A stretch of 64,000 nucleotides of DNA from Acanthosoma haemorrhoidale (taxonomy: Eukaryota > Arthropoda > Insecta > Hemiptera > Acanthosomatidae): the NCBI GenBank assembly GCA_930367205.1, contig OV884011.1, positions 138,049,437-138,113,436 on the forward strand, read 5' to 3'. A program made the translations under genes and the position numbers. Each line of letters opens with the position of its first letter. Position 1 is the first letter of the stretch. The notes below the pieces were generated by a model. That model saw nothing but the letters and a program-made list of their open reading frames with translations. It was not told the DNA's origin and did no database searches. Positions 8,700 to 21,728 of this stretch are shown here, piece by piece.

Positions 8700-11600
8700 C
8701 CCTTAGTTAAGCCTTGTTGTGAGTGTCAGTAATGGCTCCCTCTTGTCTCAACTATAGTTTTTCCACAAGTTTATTTTTGATAGTTTCAATCTTGATCAAA
8801 AGCTATATCCAATGACCGATGAGCTTTAATTACTAAAATTAAACGTGGCCATTACTGAAAATAAATGTGTATATACTGTTCCGTTTACTTGGAAATAATA
8901 AAAACCGGTCGTTTTTTACGTTATTTCGTCCATTGTTTCTTGGCAGTATATTAGCCATTGACAATTTTTTGTCTTTGTTGAAACGATTGTCTTCAGTAAC
9001 CTGGTTTCTTGTCAGGTACTGTGCATCTCAGCCATCTCATCTCAAACAATGCCTATGAAAATATCAAAGCTTCTTAAGTTATGCTGATGGAAAATCTAAT
9101 CTCGACCCCTGTCTCTATTGTTTTTTGTAACTAATAATTATAAACAGCTAGGCCACAACTGGATTACTTACTAAGACATGATAAACGTTTAGCTTCTAAA
9201 ATTTACACAGCCCTAATTTAACAGTTCAATAAAGGCTGTGCCTCACTTAGGTGTTTATTATTATTATTATCCAGTTACGCCCCACAAGTGAGATCCGACT
9301 TTGAGCTAAGTAGACGAATTAGATTGTCCAAACTGCCAATGGTTTGATTTTTTTTAATAAAGATTCCATAAGATTGTTGTTTTTTGGTTCGTATGCAACT
9401 GACTAGAAAATAAGTAAATGTGTAATCCTAAGGATGTAAAGGGGAAATGTGGACGATGAAAAGCCGGAGCCATAGGTTGATGTGTAATGCCGAGGGCTTT
9501 AAGGCGGACAGGGTGTTTGTCAGAGAAGGGTGTCGGGATTTGTCAGTTCGCGTTACGTCATGTGGGCTGTCATCTTTTAGCGCCTGCTGGCTCGCTAAAC
9601 ATTTCACCTATTCTAGCGATAAGTGCGCTCATATGCTCTGTTATAGTTCTCAAAGAGTTACTGTAAGTTAACACATTGTTTACGGTAACTTGCGCAGAAA
9701 AATTATTTTTTAGATTGGAAGAGGCTATACTTTTCAGTAGTAAATACTGTTTTACATCATGTATTTTGGCTCTATGAATGGCCGCCTGAATATTCGTGCG
9801 GTGATAGCAGTCATTACGGTTGTCCGAAATCCACTAACTAATAAGCATATTATGCTTCTAATCAAAAAGCTTTTTGGAATTATATAAACCAATGCGACCT
9901 TATCCGTCGCTTTCAGGTTCCTGACTATGTCAGACATAGGCTGTTTAAAGCATATCTTACATCTACAGATTGAAAACATGGCCCAGAAAAAAAGGATAGC
10001 AGGATCTTGAAGAAGTTTATGACAGATCTGAGTCTTCTCAGTATCCGGAAGTGAACAATGATGCACGAGAATTTTTTACAATTTGTAAATTCTTTTATAA
10101 GTCATAATATTTTAAACAAATTAGACCAAAATAACCCTCAACTGTGTACTAAAAACTTATTTTAATATGGGTGAATGTTATTTTGTATGATAAATGTTAC
10201 ATTTTAGCAGGTGTTCGACGAGCCCGACCAGACAGGCTTTACTTTTAAATAGGTCATAGTACCTGTGTGTCTGCATCAATAGAGATCGCATTTGAAGTGT
10301 TAAAGGCGTTTTCCAATTCATGGATTATAGTGGTCCAAGGAATTTGGTTTGGGAATAAATAAATCAGGAAGTATGAGGACTAAAAAAAAATGTTCTAATT
10401 CTATAACTTATTATCCTTCCAGTAAGAATAACTTGGCTTGGTGAATTTATTTGTTATTACACAGGTTTATTGACATAATCAGGTTGAATTTGTTTTCAAC
10501 AAATTTGTCTTTAAAATCGAATTTCCTGAAATCATATTTTTGCAACGTTTTATAGCAAATTTGACTTCAGAATTGTGTTGAGCAGTCTCTAAAAAACAAC
10601 GTACCTTATGACGAATCCAATTCGTCCGAACTATTCTTCCACCGCTAGATTCTTCATTTTCCCTACTTTGTGAAGGTGGGAAGAAAGAGATCTAAGGAAC
10701 TGGGGGAAAGGCTTGGTTAAACGGGAGGTAGCTGGCGCGAGGGAGCAATTTCTATCATATCTGCCTTTCTCCCCGACAAAAGAGCAATGTTCAACATCCT
10801 TCTGACCCGCTAAGGAAGATTTACATAAAAGGCATTCAGAATGGAGTGTAGGAAAAAGAGGTGAAATGAAATTTCTTTATTCTTGGAGCATTTTTACTCT
10901 ATCTTAACCTCAACGGAAGTTCTCACTTGCTATCCTTCTTATTTATTTACCATTCTTTTCTTCCTTAGTGATTATTTTCTGGGCAAGGATAATTTTCAAT
11001 ATAGTCAGATTGAAACAGAAAAAAATGTACTTAGAAATGGGCTCATTGTACTACTTCGGAGTTGCCTTGCAATGAGGAACAAAAAGCAGGCTTAGGTGAC
11101 ATTATACAAACCAAAACAGGGCCTCTTAATGGCCCTTATGGTCTCTTAACCATTATTTATAAAAAAAGTATGCTATATGGATAGTTCGAAATAGCCAAAA
11201 GGGAGATCTGTTAGTGGTCGGATAGGTTTTTCCAAAACCGCAATGCCTTGTTTACACCACCGCGGCTATTTGGTCAATAGTTACTTATAGGCACCTTAGT
11301 TCGTAACTCGAAAGTGAAAACCACCATCTGGTACTGTTTGCATTGTTTCTTTTTACCCTACTCCAATTTTTTTAGCTTGTAAGATCTCCTTAAAATGCAG
11401 CTCTGATCCAGTAGAAGGGGACCATTGTAACCCTGATGTATTTTTGTGTATGTTTTTATTCAATAAATAAAATATAGTTTAGAATAGACAACACTCTGTT
11501 GATTGTTCATATTAAATTTAAACTTAATGAATGGTAAATTAAATATTAAAATCTTCCGTCTTTCCGCAACTCCTGCATAAAACCAGCGTAACATTTTGGA

Positions 11601-13590
11601 CTTTATATTTGTTTGTTTACATATTCATTAGAATTATATGGAATGCTCTAAACATAACTGTCATAATTAATCGAATCAGAATTAGAGGATTAGATTAGAC
11701 AAACAGTGTAATCTTCCAACTGTGTCTCATTATTTATTTCCCATCCTGTTTTTGAGTGATGCTTACATCGTCTTTTGTAAGTTCTTTCTGAGTTCAAGTA
11801 TTCTGGAGCTTTAATATGGATAGGCTTAAATAAATCGCAGGCAGCACCAATACTTATAGGTCAATACTTGTCCCAAAGGCAAGTTGCCATACGTTCGAAA
11901 ATAAACCGATAATCGATAAGCATAGATGACCCGGGAAAGTTTGGGCAAGGGGTACTTCAGCAATAGATGACCATTTTTTAACGCTCTCGACCTTAAGACA
12001 GAGGTTCCAAACAAGTATTCAGCATCATTCGGCCAGAAACGTGGTGATTTCAGACCAAACAATAAGTCCACTTCACACCAGACAGCATCTAGTAGCCAGA
12101 TGTTAGATGAGTTTGGAAAACCACATACAGTTACACATAATAAGCAAGGGGTCACGAACTCCAAAGATGTCCATCATAGACATCCTGGAGCGATATTTAT
12201 GCCGAGACAACTGGAAGCTGATAGAAAAGCAAGAGATGTTACCATACTAACACAGTAAACGTTTTTTTTTTTAAATTAATTCTTTGTTTGTTTGTTATTT
12301 ATTCTCACACTTTAACTGTTTGTAACATTTTCCTTTTTTTTTTCGTGCTTATCCTTCTAATATTGATCATGATACCAAAAAATAGTCTTTATTATAAATA
12401 TCTAAAAAAAACAAATGAGAGATTGTATTTTATCCATCGTATGCTATGAAAATGAACCGATGTGCTCGTTTTGTCCATGAGTTTATGTAAAACAGAAGAT
12501 TTATTTTTTAATTATGTCGTTCCACAGCTAGAAAAAGTGATACATTATAAACACATGTTAGTTAGCACAAAGCTATCAATGATGATGAAATGACATGAAA
12601 AATACCGCAGACACCAAAATATTTAATTAAATTATTTACTTACATCGAAATTTCTTATTTATATCTCCGGGTCTGTTAGTAGGCCGTCAACCGTTTTAAG
12701 TAATATCACAAAACCAACTATTCCGGTAGCTCCTGCAGACTGATACTAGTGAATAAAATCAGATAACGAACTGACAAGGGTGTCTTTTATCAGAAAAGAA
12801 TTGAAAAAGGTAAGAAAATTGTAATTCCCGGTAACAAATTGAAGCGATAGAGGAAAGTGATTTTGTCCGGCCAGGGTTCATTTCCCTCAGGAGACTTATG
12901 GTCTGCTGTCTCCCTGACATCTCCACCTACTTCCAATCCGTCTGGCCACAAATAAGGCCTTTTTCTTGATTTCTCCCCCTTCATCCCGCAGGAGTCCCTT
13001 GTGATCTCCCGCGTAGAAGATTTATCACCCAATCTAGTGTGGGTTTGTAGTGACGTTTGAGGCTTTTGTGGGAAGCTGATAGTTTACCTACAGATTGAGT
13101 TTTTATATATTTGTATGCAACCTAAAATTGACTCACTCAAGCACTAACAATTTATAAGCAACACTATTCAATGATATTTGCTTAGCACGAAGAGAGATTT
13201 GAAAGGCTATCCTTTCAAATATGTCATGACAATCTTTTTTGTTTATTTATGTGCATGTGTTTTGCGATAAGATCAAATGATAACTTAGGAATAGTAAATT
13301 ATAAAATGAAGATAACTTTTATTAATTTTAAGTTTTCGGAGCTCAGAAGCTATAATTTTTTCTCTCCATTGCGTCACTTAAGACACAATTTAAATTGAGG
13401 TGGATTTCAATTGTTTTATTTTATGCTCCAAATTTCGGTATTTACAATGACAGTGGTATTTGAATATGCAATTTCAATGATTGTGGTGGTTGGTATATGA
13501 TAATTAAAATATTTTATTGTCCAAATTCTGAGTCAATTTTTGAGTAACAAGTGTATCCTCTAGCCAGTACTTACCCCCAGCACCGCCGGT
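8700..13590. other. AT-rich region without recognised genes
   Basis: Several open frames of 60-112 codons occur (9447-9671 plus, 9752-10066 minus, 10883-11095 plus, 11826-12164 minus), but none shows motifs I recognise, and frames of this length are expected by chance at this base composition. A short TTA repeat lies near 9259. No tRNA or other RNA gene was seen. Confidence 0.5.
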
Positions 13591-13965
13591 TCTCTAGCAG
13601 TAACGCCAGTTAAATAATCTTTTTAGAGGAGAGTATTATAAAAGAAGAGAAAGAAAAGCTTTATTATGAAGTACAAGCAAAACACTGGTATATACAAATA
13701 TTAAGAGTTATGTTACTACATACTGAGGGTGTTGGGGAACGAGTGTCAGTGAACAAGTCGGGACGGGGACTAAAGCTGAGACATATGTGTACAAGAGAAG
13801 GGTAGTTCCATGAATTGGGATGGAGGTCTTAGAAGGAATGCGAATGCTTACTTAAAAATATCAGTGACTTCCGTGAGGTCACAGGCAGGTATACACTAGC
13901 TTCTACTATTAGCATTAATATTAGCTTATAATATTAGCATTACAATATTCTTAGCATTATATAAC
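13591..13965 (-). repeat. Interspersed repeat, LTR-like, inverted partner of 35274-35628
   Basis: About 370 bp match the reverse complement of 35274-35628 along their length with substitutions and small indels. In the minus orientation the unit begins AGTTATATAATGCTAAG (a possible TATA box), has AATAAAGC about 300 bases on (a possible poly(A) signal, changed to AGTAAAGC in the partner), then a pyrimidine-rich stretch. That order suggests an LTR or a promoter-bearing fragment. There is no coding sequence. Confidence 0.65.
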
Positions 13966-15165
13966 TGCCCAGTCACTTTTCGCATCTGTATTCTCACGTG
14001 TATAAAAAGGGTGTAAATGTGATAGTAAACGTGGGGTCAATTATCAAAAAAAGAAAAAAGACGTTGGTCTTTAGTCTGCCAGTTAACCTTACATTCTAAG
14101 GTGATTTTTTAAAAAAAAACAATGACTGAACTGGCCTATCAAATACTGTACTTGGTACTGTATTTACAGTACATAAGAACTAAGGAGCAAATCTACAATA
14201 AGAAATTAACATCTACGGATTTAGTGCGATCTCTTATATGTGGCAATAATTGGATAGAAGGATATTTAGGGAGTAGAAAGTGGTTATTAAAGGAGGACGA
14301 GACGCTTCTGAAGTCTGAAAAATACTTTTTAAATTAATACTTGAATTAATTATTATTAATTGTCTAGCTTGTACTGAAAGCACACGTACGGCGTATGCGT
14401 AGTTAATTCTGAGCCAAAGCCCAAGCCGCATGGGTGTAGGGCTCGCATAGGATTAAAAAAAGTATACCTCCACCCTCAGGCTGCTTACTGGTGATGGAAT
14501 AGCTAGTGGTAAAGCTTCACTTGCTTCTAATAGGTAAATTTAGTTTGATTCAAAAATGTCATTACAATATATTTGAGTGTTGCCAAAACCAATATGTTTA
14601 CAAAATGCCTTGAACATGTTTTTTTTTATTATTTCTTATATAGATTAAAGGCAACTTATTTTAGTCATAGAATCAGGATATTTTCTATAATAAATCCACA
14701 GTGATAAAATAAAGATACCAACGACCTAATTAATGTGTAACATGTATCATTGATAAGGAGTTAATAGAATGTACAATGTAGAACGAAGTAGTAATGAAAA
14801 TGGATATCGAACTTTGAACATTAAATAAAGTGATTCCTCATACTAGAATTGTTTTTGTTTTAATGGTTCTATCCCAAGAAATCTGCTTGCTTAAGGTTAT
14901 TTTGTTTAGTGGATGGTTTTTATCGGGTTGACTCGCCCCCGTGAAGATGAATGGAACGGCTTCTACTCACCAGAAGTGGCAAGTCCAGTTATTCTTTTAA
15001 AGGTTAAAGGTGAACTCTTAGCAATTATTCTCACCACCACGAAGTAATGTCATCAACCTTCAGTTGACACAACCTCTTCATGATAAAACGCCATGGAATT
15101 AATTGTGTGTCTAAAAATATAATACTCGTACCTTAAATACCGTCGTACCTATTATTTAATTATTG
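13966..15165. other. AT-rich spacer
   Basis: Only a short open frame (14122-14337 plus) without recognisable motifs and A/T-rich runs are seen. Confidence 0.45.
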
Positions 15166-15269
15166 AGGAGGAAGAATTTGATTGCACACCCTCGAATTCA
15201 GTTGAAACTCTAAACTTCAAGTGAATTCAGATCCTTAACATAACAATGAGATTACCCTCAACACCAAAC
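15166..15269 (+). repeat. 104-bp direct repeat, left copy
   Basis: From AGGAGGAAGAATTTG to CACCAAAC this is nearly identical to 15847-15950 with only a few differences, and the two copies have equal length. The flanks differ on both sides, so the edges are sharp. The 577 bases between them are unrelated AT-rich sequence. Confidence 0.8.
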
Positions 15270-15846
15270 GGTGTAATATAAATCGTACCATCTCAAATAA
15301 AATTATATAAGTAACTTTGATGAAAACAAGGTACCCCGTTTCCAGAACTAGTTAAAGTAAACACATTATTTAAATTCTTTAGACCATTACATCTTCAGCA
15401 ATAAACTGAAAAAACGTGTAAATGTACTTGATTCATTGATATCTCGAGGGCTATTAACATGAAAGAACCCCTAGAACGACTTTCGACTTCAGTAACCTCC
15501 CTTGAACTTCTATAGATGTTCAGTTTGAGTTAAGGTTGTTTGCTTCCGAAAACTCTCACCCCCTCACCTCATTTTCCTATATTGCATATCTAAAACTGTG
15601 TAGACTCTTTTCACTTGCGTCAATACCTTCTTCTTCGAACAATGATCTCGGGTAATTATTGTTTAGTATTCTATCAAAACCTAGAGGTCCATAACTATTA
15701 TTCATTAAATATAACGATGAAGAGAATTAATTATAAATTATACAAACAAATCTTTGTAATACTTACGTTTTAAGATCTTATTAGTTACATATGTCTAAAC
15801 AATTCAAGAGTTCAAGCATTGGTATGCCAAACACTCAACAAGAAGC

Positions 15847-15950
15847 AGGAGGAAGAATTTGATTGCACACCCTCGAATTCAGTTGAAACTCTGAACTTCA
15901 AGTGAATTCAGATCCTACACATAACAATGAGATTACCCTCAACATCAAAC
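15847..15950 (+). repeat. 104-bp direct repeat, right copy
   Basis: Partner of 15166-15269, in the same orientation and 681 bp away. The ends are not TG...CA, so it is not a standard pair of LTRs. It may be two insertions of one short element or one duplicated segment. Confidence 0.8.
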
Positions 15951-16408
15951 AAACCTAGTTAACCTGCACATCAATTTCACACCTTTTTTTTTATTATTAT
16001 TATTATGATCAAATAATTTTTTTATTAAAAAAACAACAAAAATTTGTCAGTTTAATTTATTTTCTTATATTCGGTTTTATTGTAATTTAAAAAAAAAATG
16101 TGTCCAGGTTACATTAAAAAAGTAATTTATGTTTATTAGAATAGAAGCATTATTACTCGAATTGTTTTTATTTCCTTACTGTATCCAATATGCGAAAATA
16201 AATCATAAATTTAAATTGTAAGTAGTTTTTGACTTTTGCTAGACAATGACTAAAAGAAAAGCGCATTAGTTAGGATATTTATGAGTCCGATTTTTTGAAC
16301 GTTGAATTTGTTTCGTGCACTTCTCGGTTATGATATTATAATGAAAACACATACAGTCCAATATGGGGGTTTTCAAATACACCGGACGGGATGCATGATT
16401 TTTTTTTT

Positions 16409-17031
16409 TATATATATATATTGAAACCTACCTCATTTTTTTACCATCTCTCTTTCTACTCTACTTGATCAATTTCCCTTAACTAATTTGGCGAGTCCGT
16501 CATGAGATCTTTAATTCAAATTGTTTTATGTCTTTGACATAGGAATTTATTCCGATTCAATCGCCCGATCTCAAGGCTAATGTTGTACCTATTAATAAAT
16601 TGAGAAACTAGGAATTGTGAAATATATTCAAATAAAATGGTTATAACAAATAATTATAATTATATAGAGTGCTGACAAAAGGTATAAAAAAATATTCAAT
16701 TCCTTTTAAGATAGGATAGTTACTACTAATTACAAAAAAACATGAAATTTGAGCTCAATTTCTTTTAATGGATCCATAATAAAAAACAATATCAATATCA
16801 CCCAATCGATGATCTTCCTGTAATCCAATCAACGTTACTTTCGCTGTTGGTTCTTCTCCTCTCTTCCTGTATGGTAACCGTCAGTTCGGGAGCTTGCTAA
16901 ATCCGCTGTTCTCGGCGGTCGTGCTAAGACTGACCTTTTATATCATCCCCACTTCTAGGAGCATAAAGAAAGATGCTTACCAGATGTCAGGGTTCCTGGC
17001 CATGATATTCTCAAATATCATGAATGTTACA
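16409..17031 (-). repeat. Approximately 620-bp interspersed repeat, inverted partner of 48076-48740
   Basis: The reverse complement begins TGTAACATTCATGATATTTG and ends GGTAGGTTTCAATATATATA. It matches the plus-strand copy at 48076-48740 over its whole length at a high but imperfect level. Early in the unit is GATATAAAAGG, a good TATA box, followed by GTCAGTC, which resembles an arthropod initiator but sits too close to the TATA box to be its start site. AATAAA occurs later. The TG start and these signals suggest a solo LTR, though no clear target duplication was found. Confidence 0.7.
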
Positions 17032-18542
17032 ATGTATTTGAGTAAGGTATCGAATTAATAATCTTTACTTTCCAATTAACAGTGTACCATTTGTGTCATG
17101 CTTTTCTAAACTATAATTAGAACCAATAAGTTAACTCTATTTGTTTTATGCTTTCATAAGCTTAGCATTATACCATATTATGTAAACTATACCATCCGAA
17201 TTAATTAACATAAATAACAAAATATATATCTTATGGATATACTATTTTAAATTACCAACGTTTTCATACGCAAGGACTTTAATAAGTTTGTAGGCACCGA
17301 AAAATAAATTAAAGTTCAGAAACTGACGGGATAATAAAAGATATATGATGGTTATATTGAGCATGGGATATGATGCAATCCATATGTACATCAAAGCCCC
17401 CCTTAGTGCATACATATGCATAGAGTTTCAGAACGGTTCTAATACCCATTGACCAACCAATAGAGGCAGAGCACACACTCCACTGATCTGTTTCAACCGT
17501 CCTCGTACAGTATTCCGTTACCCTGATCTAGGTTTCGCCGCATAGGGATTACTGAAAAATCGGATACCAACTATATATATGCACACATATGCACGTAGTA
17601 TCTTTGATGATTTAAGAGCTATATACACATATACAGTAAAATTCATATATATATATATATATAAATTCTAGGTCCTGTAGAAACACTTAGTATAAAATCC
17701 TATCAATAACTTATAGTCAAAACGTTCGTACAATTTTGAGCTTCGTTGATGTCACTCCCAATTCCTTGATTTAAACTTGTAACATAATGTATGAATCTAG
17801 GTATTAGTGTGAACTGTACTCATTGAGGGGATATAATGGTGTGTAAGGTAATAATGAGCTCTTACATCACAATTATTAAGGGTACTTATCCATTCTTAAA
17901 TTTGTAATTTTACAAATAAAGAACCAGTGTCAAATCTATTTTATATTACCTCTAGTAAAATATAATGATAGAAAGGTTAGTAACAAATAACAATCGTTCT
18001 TCATAACAACAAAACATGGTTGTTTAGTAGAAAAAGCTTCGGTGTGGAATGACAATATGGTATACCTCCCTGGTAAAATATCTGTTCACCTTAATATCGG
18101 CATGTAAATAACTCAAAATAGAATAGTCCTCAGGCGGAAGGCATTCATTCAAGTTGGTTATCGAAAAATGTCCCATTTACTTCAAGAGGTGTCTCACTAA
18201 AACTCCCCCTGCTATTCATTAACGATGACTATTCACTTCCACGAAGTAGTGACCTAAGGGAGAATAACCACCGGCGTTTTAAAGTCCATCTAATTGCTTC
18301 CTGATTCAAAGTTTTGATGCTTTCTCTAAGAAGAGGATATTTATCGATAACTTACTTTACTCATTCCAGCGGGAGAAATACGTCTAGAAAACCGTCTATA
18401 GTATTTTCTGCTAATAACAAAACCCTGGTTACACAATGTTTATAGTGGTACTACTGATCCTTCCATATTTGGCTCATGGTAGGATTTTGACATTAGCACG
18501 AGTGATCCTCGCTGATTAATAAAGTAATATTGGTTGGTAAAA
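17032..18542. other. AT-rich spacer with a short AT microsatellite
   Basis: Contains (AT)n at about 17643-17662. No coding frame or RNA gene is recognised. Confidence 0.5.
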
Positions 18543-18547
18543 CGGAT

Positions 18548-20010
18548 TGTCGGGAAAGATGTCCCCAAGGGGGGAGGACGCCCGCCACGGGCTAGGGTCA
18601 CTACAACCCGGCCTCTGTCCGGCGAGCGTCAAGCTTTCTTTTCATAAAAACAATGCTCTTTAGATAAAATGGGTGGACCTGTGGTCTTTGACCTTTGCTG
18701 GCAGACTATTCGGCGGGCAGCTTTATTCGTATTGATCTGACTGCATAAGATCTTAGAAGGTGTGCCCAGTCAAAGCACTATGTTTAGGATACGAGGAGCA
18801 GGGTAGGTATTATAGGTAGTTTATTTGGTCTTGGAATGACCACGAATTCACACTCGGTATCTAAGGGTAGGTGAAAACCGTCCGGAGTCCAAAGGCGAGT
18901 GTTAACCGGAGAAAGGCAGACTGGATCGCTGGGGAAGATGCTACTAAGTAAAGTTTGTAGGGCCCCGGCGACCGTCGTCCGTGAAGAAGAGTTCACTTCC
19001 AAGGAGGTGCTAGTTTTAGCAAGACGGAGGCCGAGAATCCCACTAAGAAGGTGTGGGGTCTGACAATGCCGGACTAAAACACATCGAGGTTAGGAAAGAG
19101 AGATGCAGAGGTAGTTTAATAAGAAAGCCATAGTTCGAGCAGAGCAGCAAGCGCCAGTGCAGAAAGAGGGAGAGCAGTGCTCTTGAGGTGCCGGGTTCCA
19201 AAAGTCTGGCAAATGCTTTTTTTTTTTTTTTTTCAAAACCCTTTTATTTTAACATTTTCATGATTTCAACATCCACCGTAGGAAGATCAAAGACCTCGTG
19301 AAGCTCACTGCCCCACTGCTCGAATATAGGATGTCTGACTACTTTCAACAGTATACCGTTTTGAAATTCGTCGAGCTGTCGTACACGTAAGATGACGAAA
19401 AGGCGATGCACCATACAGTAGAGCAGGCCTGAGTACACTATTATAGATCATGAGCTTGAGGCCCAGTGATAGATTGGGGGAAGTCAATGAGTAAGCCGGT
19501 AACACTTCGTGCGTGTTTGGTTCAATTTCCTCGCAAAATGGTTAATAAAACGAACGTATCGGTCCATTTTAATATCCAGATATTGTTGGCTGGTGAGTTT
19601 TGCTGCATTCCTACAGTGTAAGTAGTAGGCAGTGGACTTTTTCCATTTTGATATGAAATTACGCAGTGAGTCTTACTGGCGTTTACAGAGATATTGAGTC
19701 TCCCCAATCTCTCACTTATCTAGTTACAGGCTACTTCAGCCTGTCTAAGAGCTACCTTGTCGCCCATGCTGCTTCTCTACACTGCGATGTCACGGCAACG
19801 TCTTCGCGAATGCCCCAAAGCTGCCCCCTTATATAGGCAAGTCAGAGGTTGGGCACCTGCGCATCTAGCGGGCTTCAGCTGTGTCATGCGCAAGTTTCCC
19901 CCTCTCTTAACTGACGCTTAACGTTTTATTTATTAAAACATACTTAGATATTTTCTGGGCCTAGAAGAGGGGAACTTCTATTTATTCGTGGTGAAGAAGT
20001 CGACACTACA
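18548..20010 (-). mobile_element. Solo LTR of family LTR-X (copy B) with a nested Jockey tail
   Basis: On the minus strand it starts TGTAGTGTCGACTTCTTC and ends in CCCGACA (TGTCGGG at 18548 on the plus strand). Flanks are CGGAT (18543-18547) and CGGTT (20011-20015), a 4-of-5 match expected for an aged 5-bp duplication. A TATA box (CTATATAAGG in element orientation, about 19838) and AATAAAGC (about 18725) stand in U3-R-U5 order. Removing the nested insert leaves about 867 bp. The strongly conserved part includes a short frame with LPLDTECEFVVIPRP. Confidence 0.8.
19218..19805 (-). pseudogene. 5'-truncated Jockey-like retrotransposon, RT C-terminal part, nested in copy B
   Basis: A run of 16 T (19218-19233) is the minus-strand poly(A) tail. 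GCAAATGC (19210-19217) and GCGAATGC (19806-19813) flank the insert as a one-mismatch target duplication. Minus-strand frames encode RLNISVNASKTHCVISY, then LKLMIYNSVLRPALLYGAS, then a C-terminal block ending HEVFDLPTVDVEIMKMLK before a stop. These are the typical last third of Jockey-like ORF2, related to the J1 copy at 37361-37762. Several frameshifts separate the blocks. The catalytic core is absent because of 5' truncation. Confidence 0.8.
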
Positions 20011-20015
20011 CGGTT

Positions 20016-21728
20016 TTTTTGAACCTACTGATTAGACTTGTTTCCGCACTATCAACTTGAAGAACATTCCTAGCTAAAGCGGAGCCACTTGGGTAATTGA
20101 GTTATTTTTGTGATTAGGTTTTTTCATTTTGCAAAATTATAATTGGTAATTAAAGCTATGTAGTTTGTTTGCAATGGAAATTGGATAACTACCGTTATAA
20201 ACATATTTTGCAAATAATTACAAATAGGGTTGAAATTTAAAACAAAAATCACATTCGTCCATTTGCCTTTGTGTTTGAGATGTCATTATAATATGAAAAC
20301 AATTCGTAAACACAAGCATTCATAAAGCAATTATTGAACAAACGCTCTCAAAACAAGAATGCTGGGGAAAAAACTCACAGTAAACTTCCAATCGATTGCA
20401 GGTTCATAATATGAACTCCACCAATGATCACAAGTATGTTTGGCTAGTTAGCTTGGTGAATTGTTATAGCTGAAAAATAGTGGTACTTACTAATAATCGT
20501 TTCATTTTTGTTATCATAAAGTTGGTTGTCAATTTTATTGTAGTATTGATCCTACTATTAGTAATATTTATATTTAAAAATAATTTACAGCAGGATCAAG
20601 ACTCAAACCCGAGACCACCCCTATGCTCTCATCCTACCTCACTTATCCCATCTCTAGTCGTGCTCCTATCAATCTAGTCCTGCACGAGTGCGAATATTCC
20701 CTATGTATTCTCTTTGGCCAAACTTGTAAGCATCTTACTACACAAATGGCTTCAGTGAAGACTTTTCACAAAATAAATTTTTTTTAAATAGACTGATAGG
20801 TCAGCAGGCTTCGTCCCAGCAATTCTTTTACTGAATATGTAGATATTTCGTTCCTATAATTGTGGAATAGCCTCTTGTATTGTCACACATTAGGTGTGCT
20901 CTATCAAGTATTAAGTCTTACTGAGATTTTCGGCGAGTTAATGCAGTGTATAGACGAGGCTATTGAATTTATACTTTCATCAAAGACTGAAAAAATAACA
21001 GAAAATAATCTGTAACATCCATGCCAAGCATATTCAAATCATTATCATCAATTTTCACTTATAATGTAGAATTTCCACTTATAGAGGTGAAGTTCTTTTG
21101 TGGTAAGAAATGAGAAAGAGGATTTAGTGGGCAGTTCATAGGTCGGCTAAGTGGAGGGTCAAGCGTTAGGGATGGTTTAGGAAGCGGAGGGAGCATTGAA
21201 AAAGATGTAGGCCATTGCAATGTAAGGATCCCTTGGGGGCATTAGGGGCCGGAGCCCGGGGGGTAAACAGGCCGATAGACAAGGGAGTGGCTGTAATGGA
21301 CCATTGCGGGGCGCTCCTCGCTCACGGCAGCCATTCAGCCACGCCAGGAACTCAGGGGCCCACAGCATTGCTTCAGCCTGAGCACGGTGCTACTTAGCAG
21401 GGTTCTCAGTTTTGCTTTCCTACGCTAAATGTTTGCTTTTTTATCGAACAAACAAATGCTTATTCAACTCCTATATCAGCAGTCTTCCGGAATACACTAA
21501 AACATAAAATTAGATGAAGCTAAAAAATTGTCAGCAGTTGTACTAATCAGTGGTGTGGTAAGAGACACTTCTCTTCCGAAATCTAAATAAATAAATTTTA
21601 ATAGCTAAAAGTACTGAAAAAAAGTTTACTTAGAATTGATCGATGCTAAATATTTTCCACTGTAATAAATATAACTAAATATATATTATTGAGAAGTTCA
21701 TAAGCCTTGAATTTATTAAATGCAATTG
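20016..21728. other. AT-rich spacer with a GC-rich patch at 21120-21410
   Basis: Most is AT-rich and unrecognised. At about 21120-21410 base composition shifts to GC-rich, with a 63-codon minus frame (21177-21368) that matches nothing I know. The patch could be a fragment of a GC-rich retrotransposon leader such as the one at 7500-7900, but no direct match was seen. Confidence 0.4.

Noticed and set aside
11826..12240. Possible Tc1/mariner transposase remnant
   Set aside because: A few residues resemble an ISDQT-type motif, but no DDE order, inverted repeats or consistent frame could be followed.
20590..20680. CTCAAACCCGAGACC as a reversed tRNA B-box
   Set aside because: No A-box or cloverleaf could be drawn; treated as chance.
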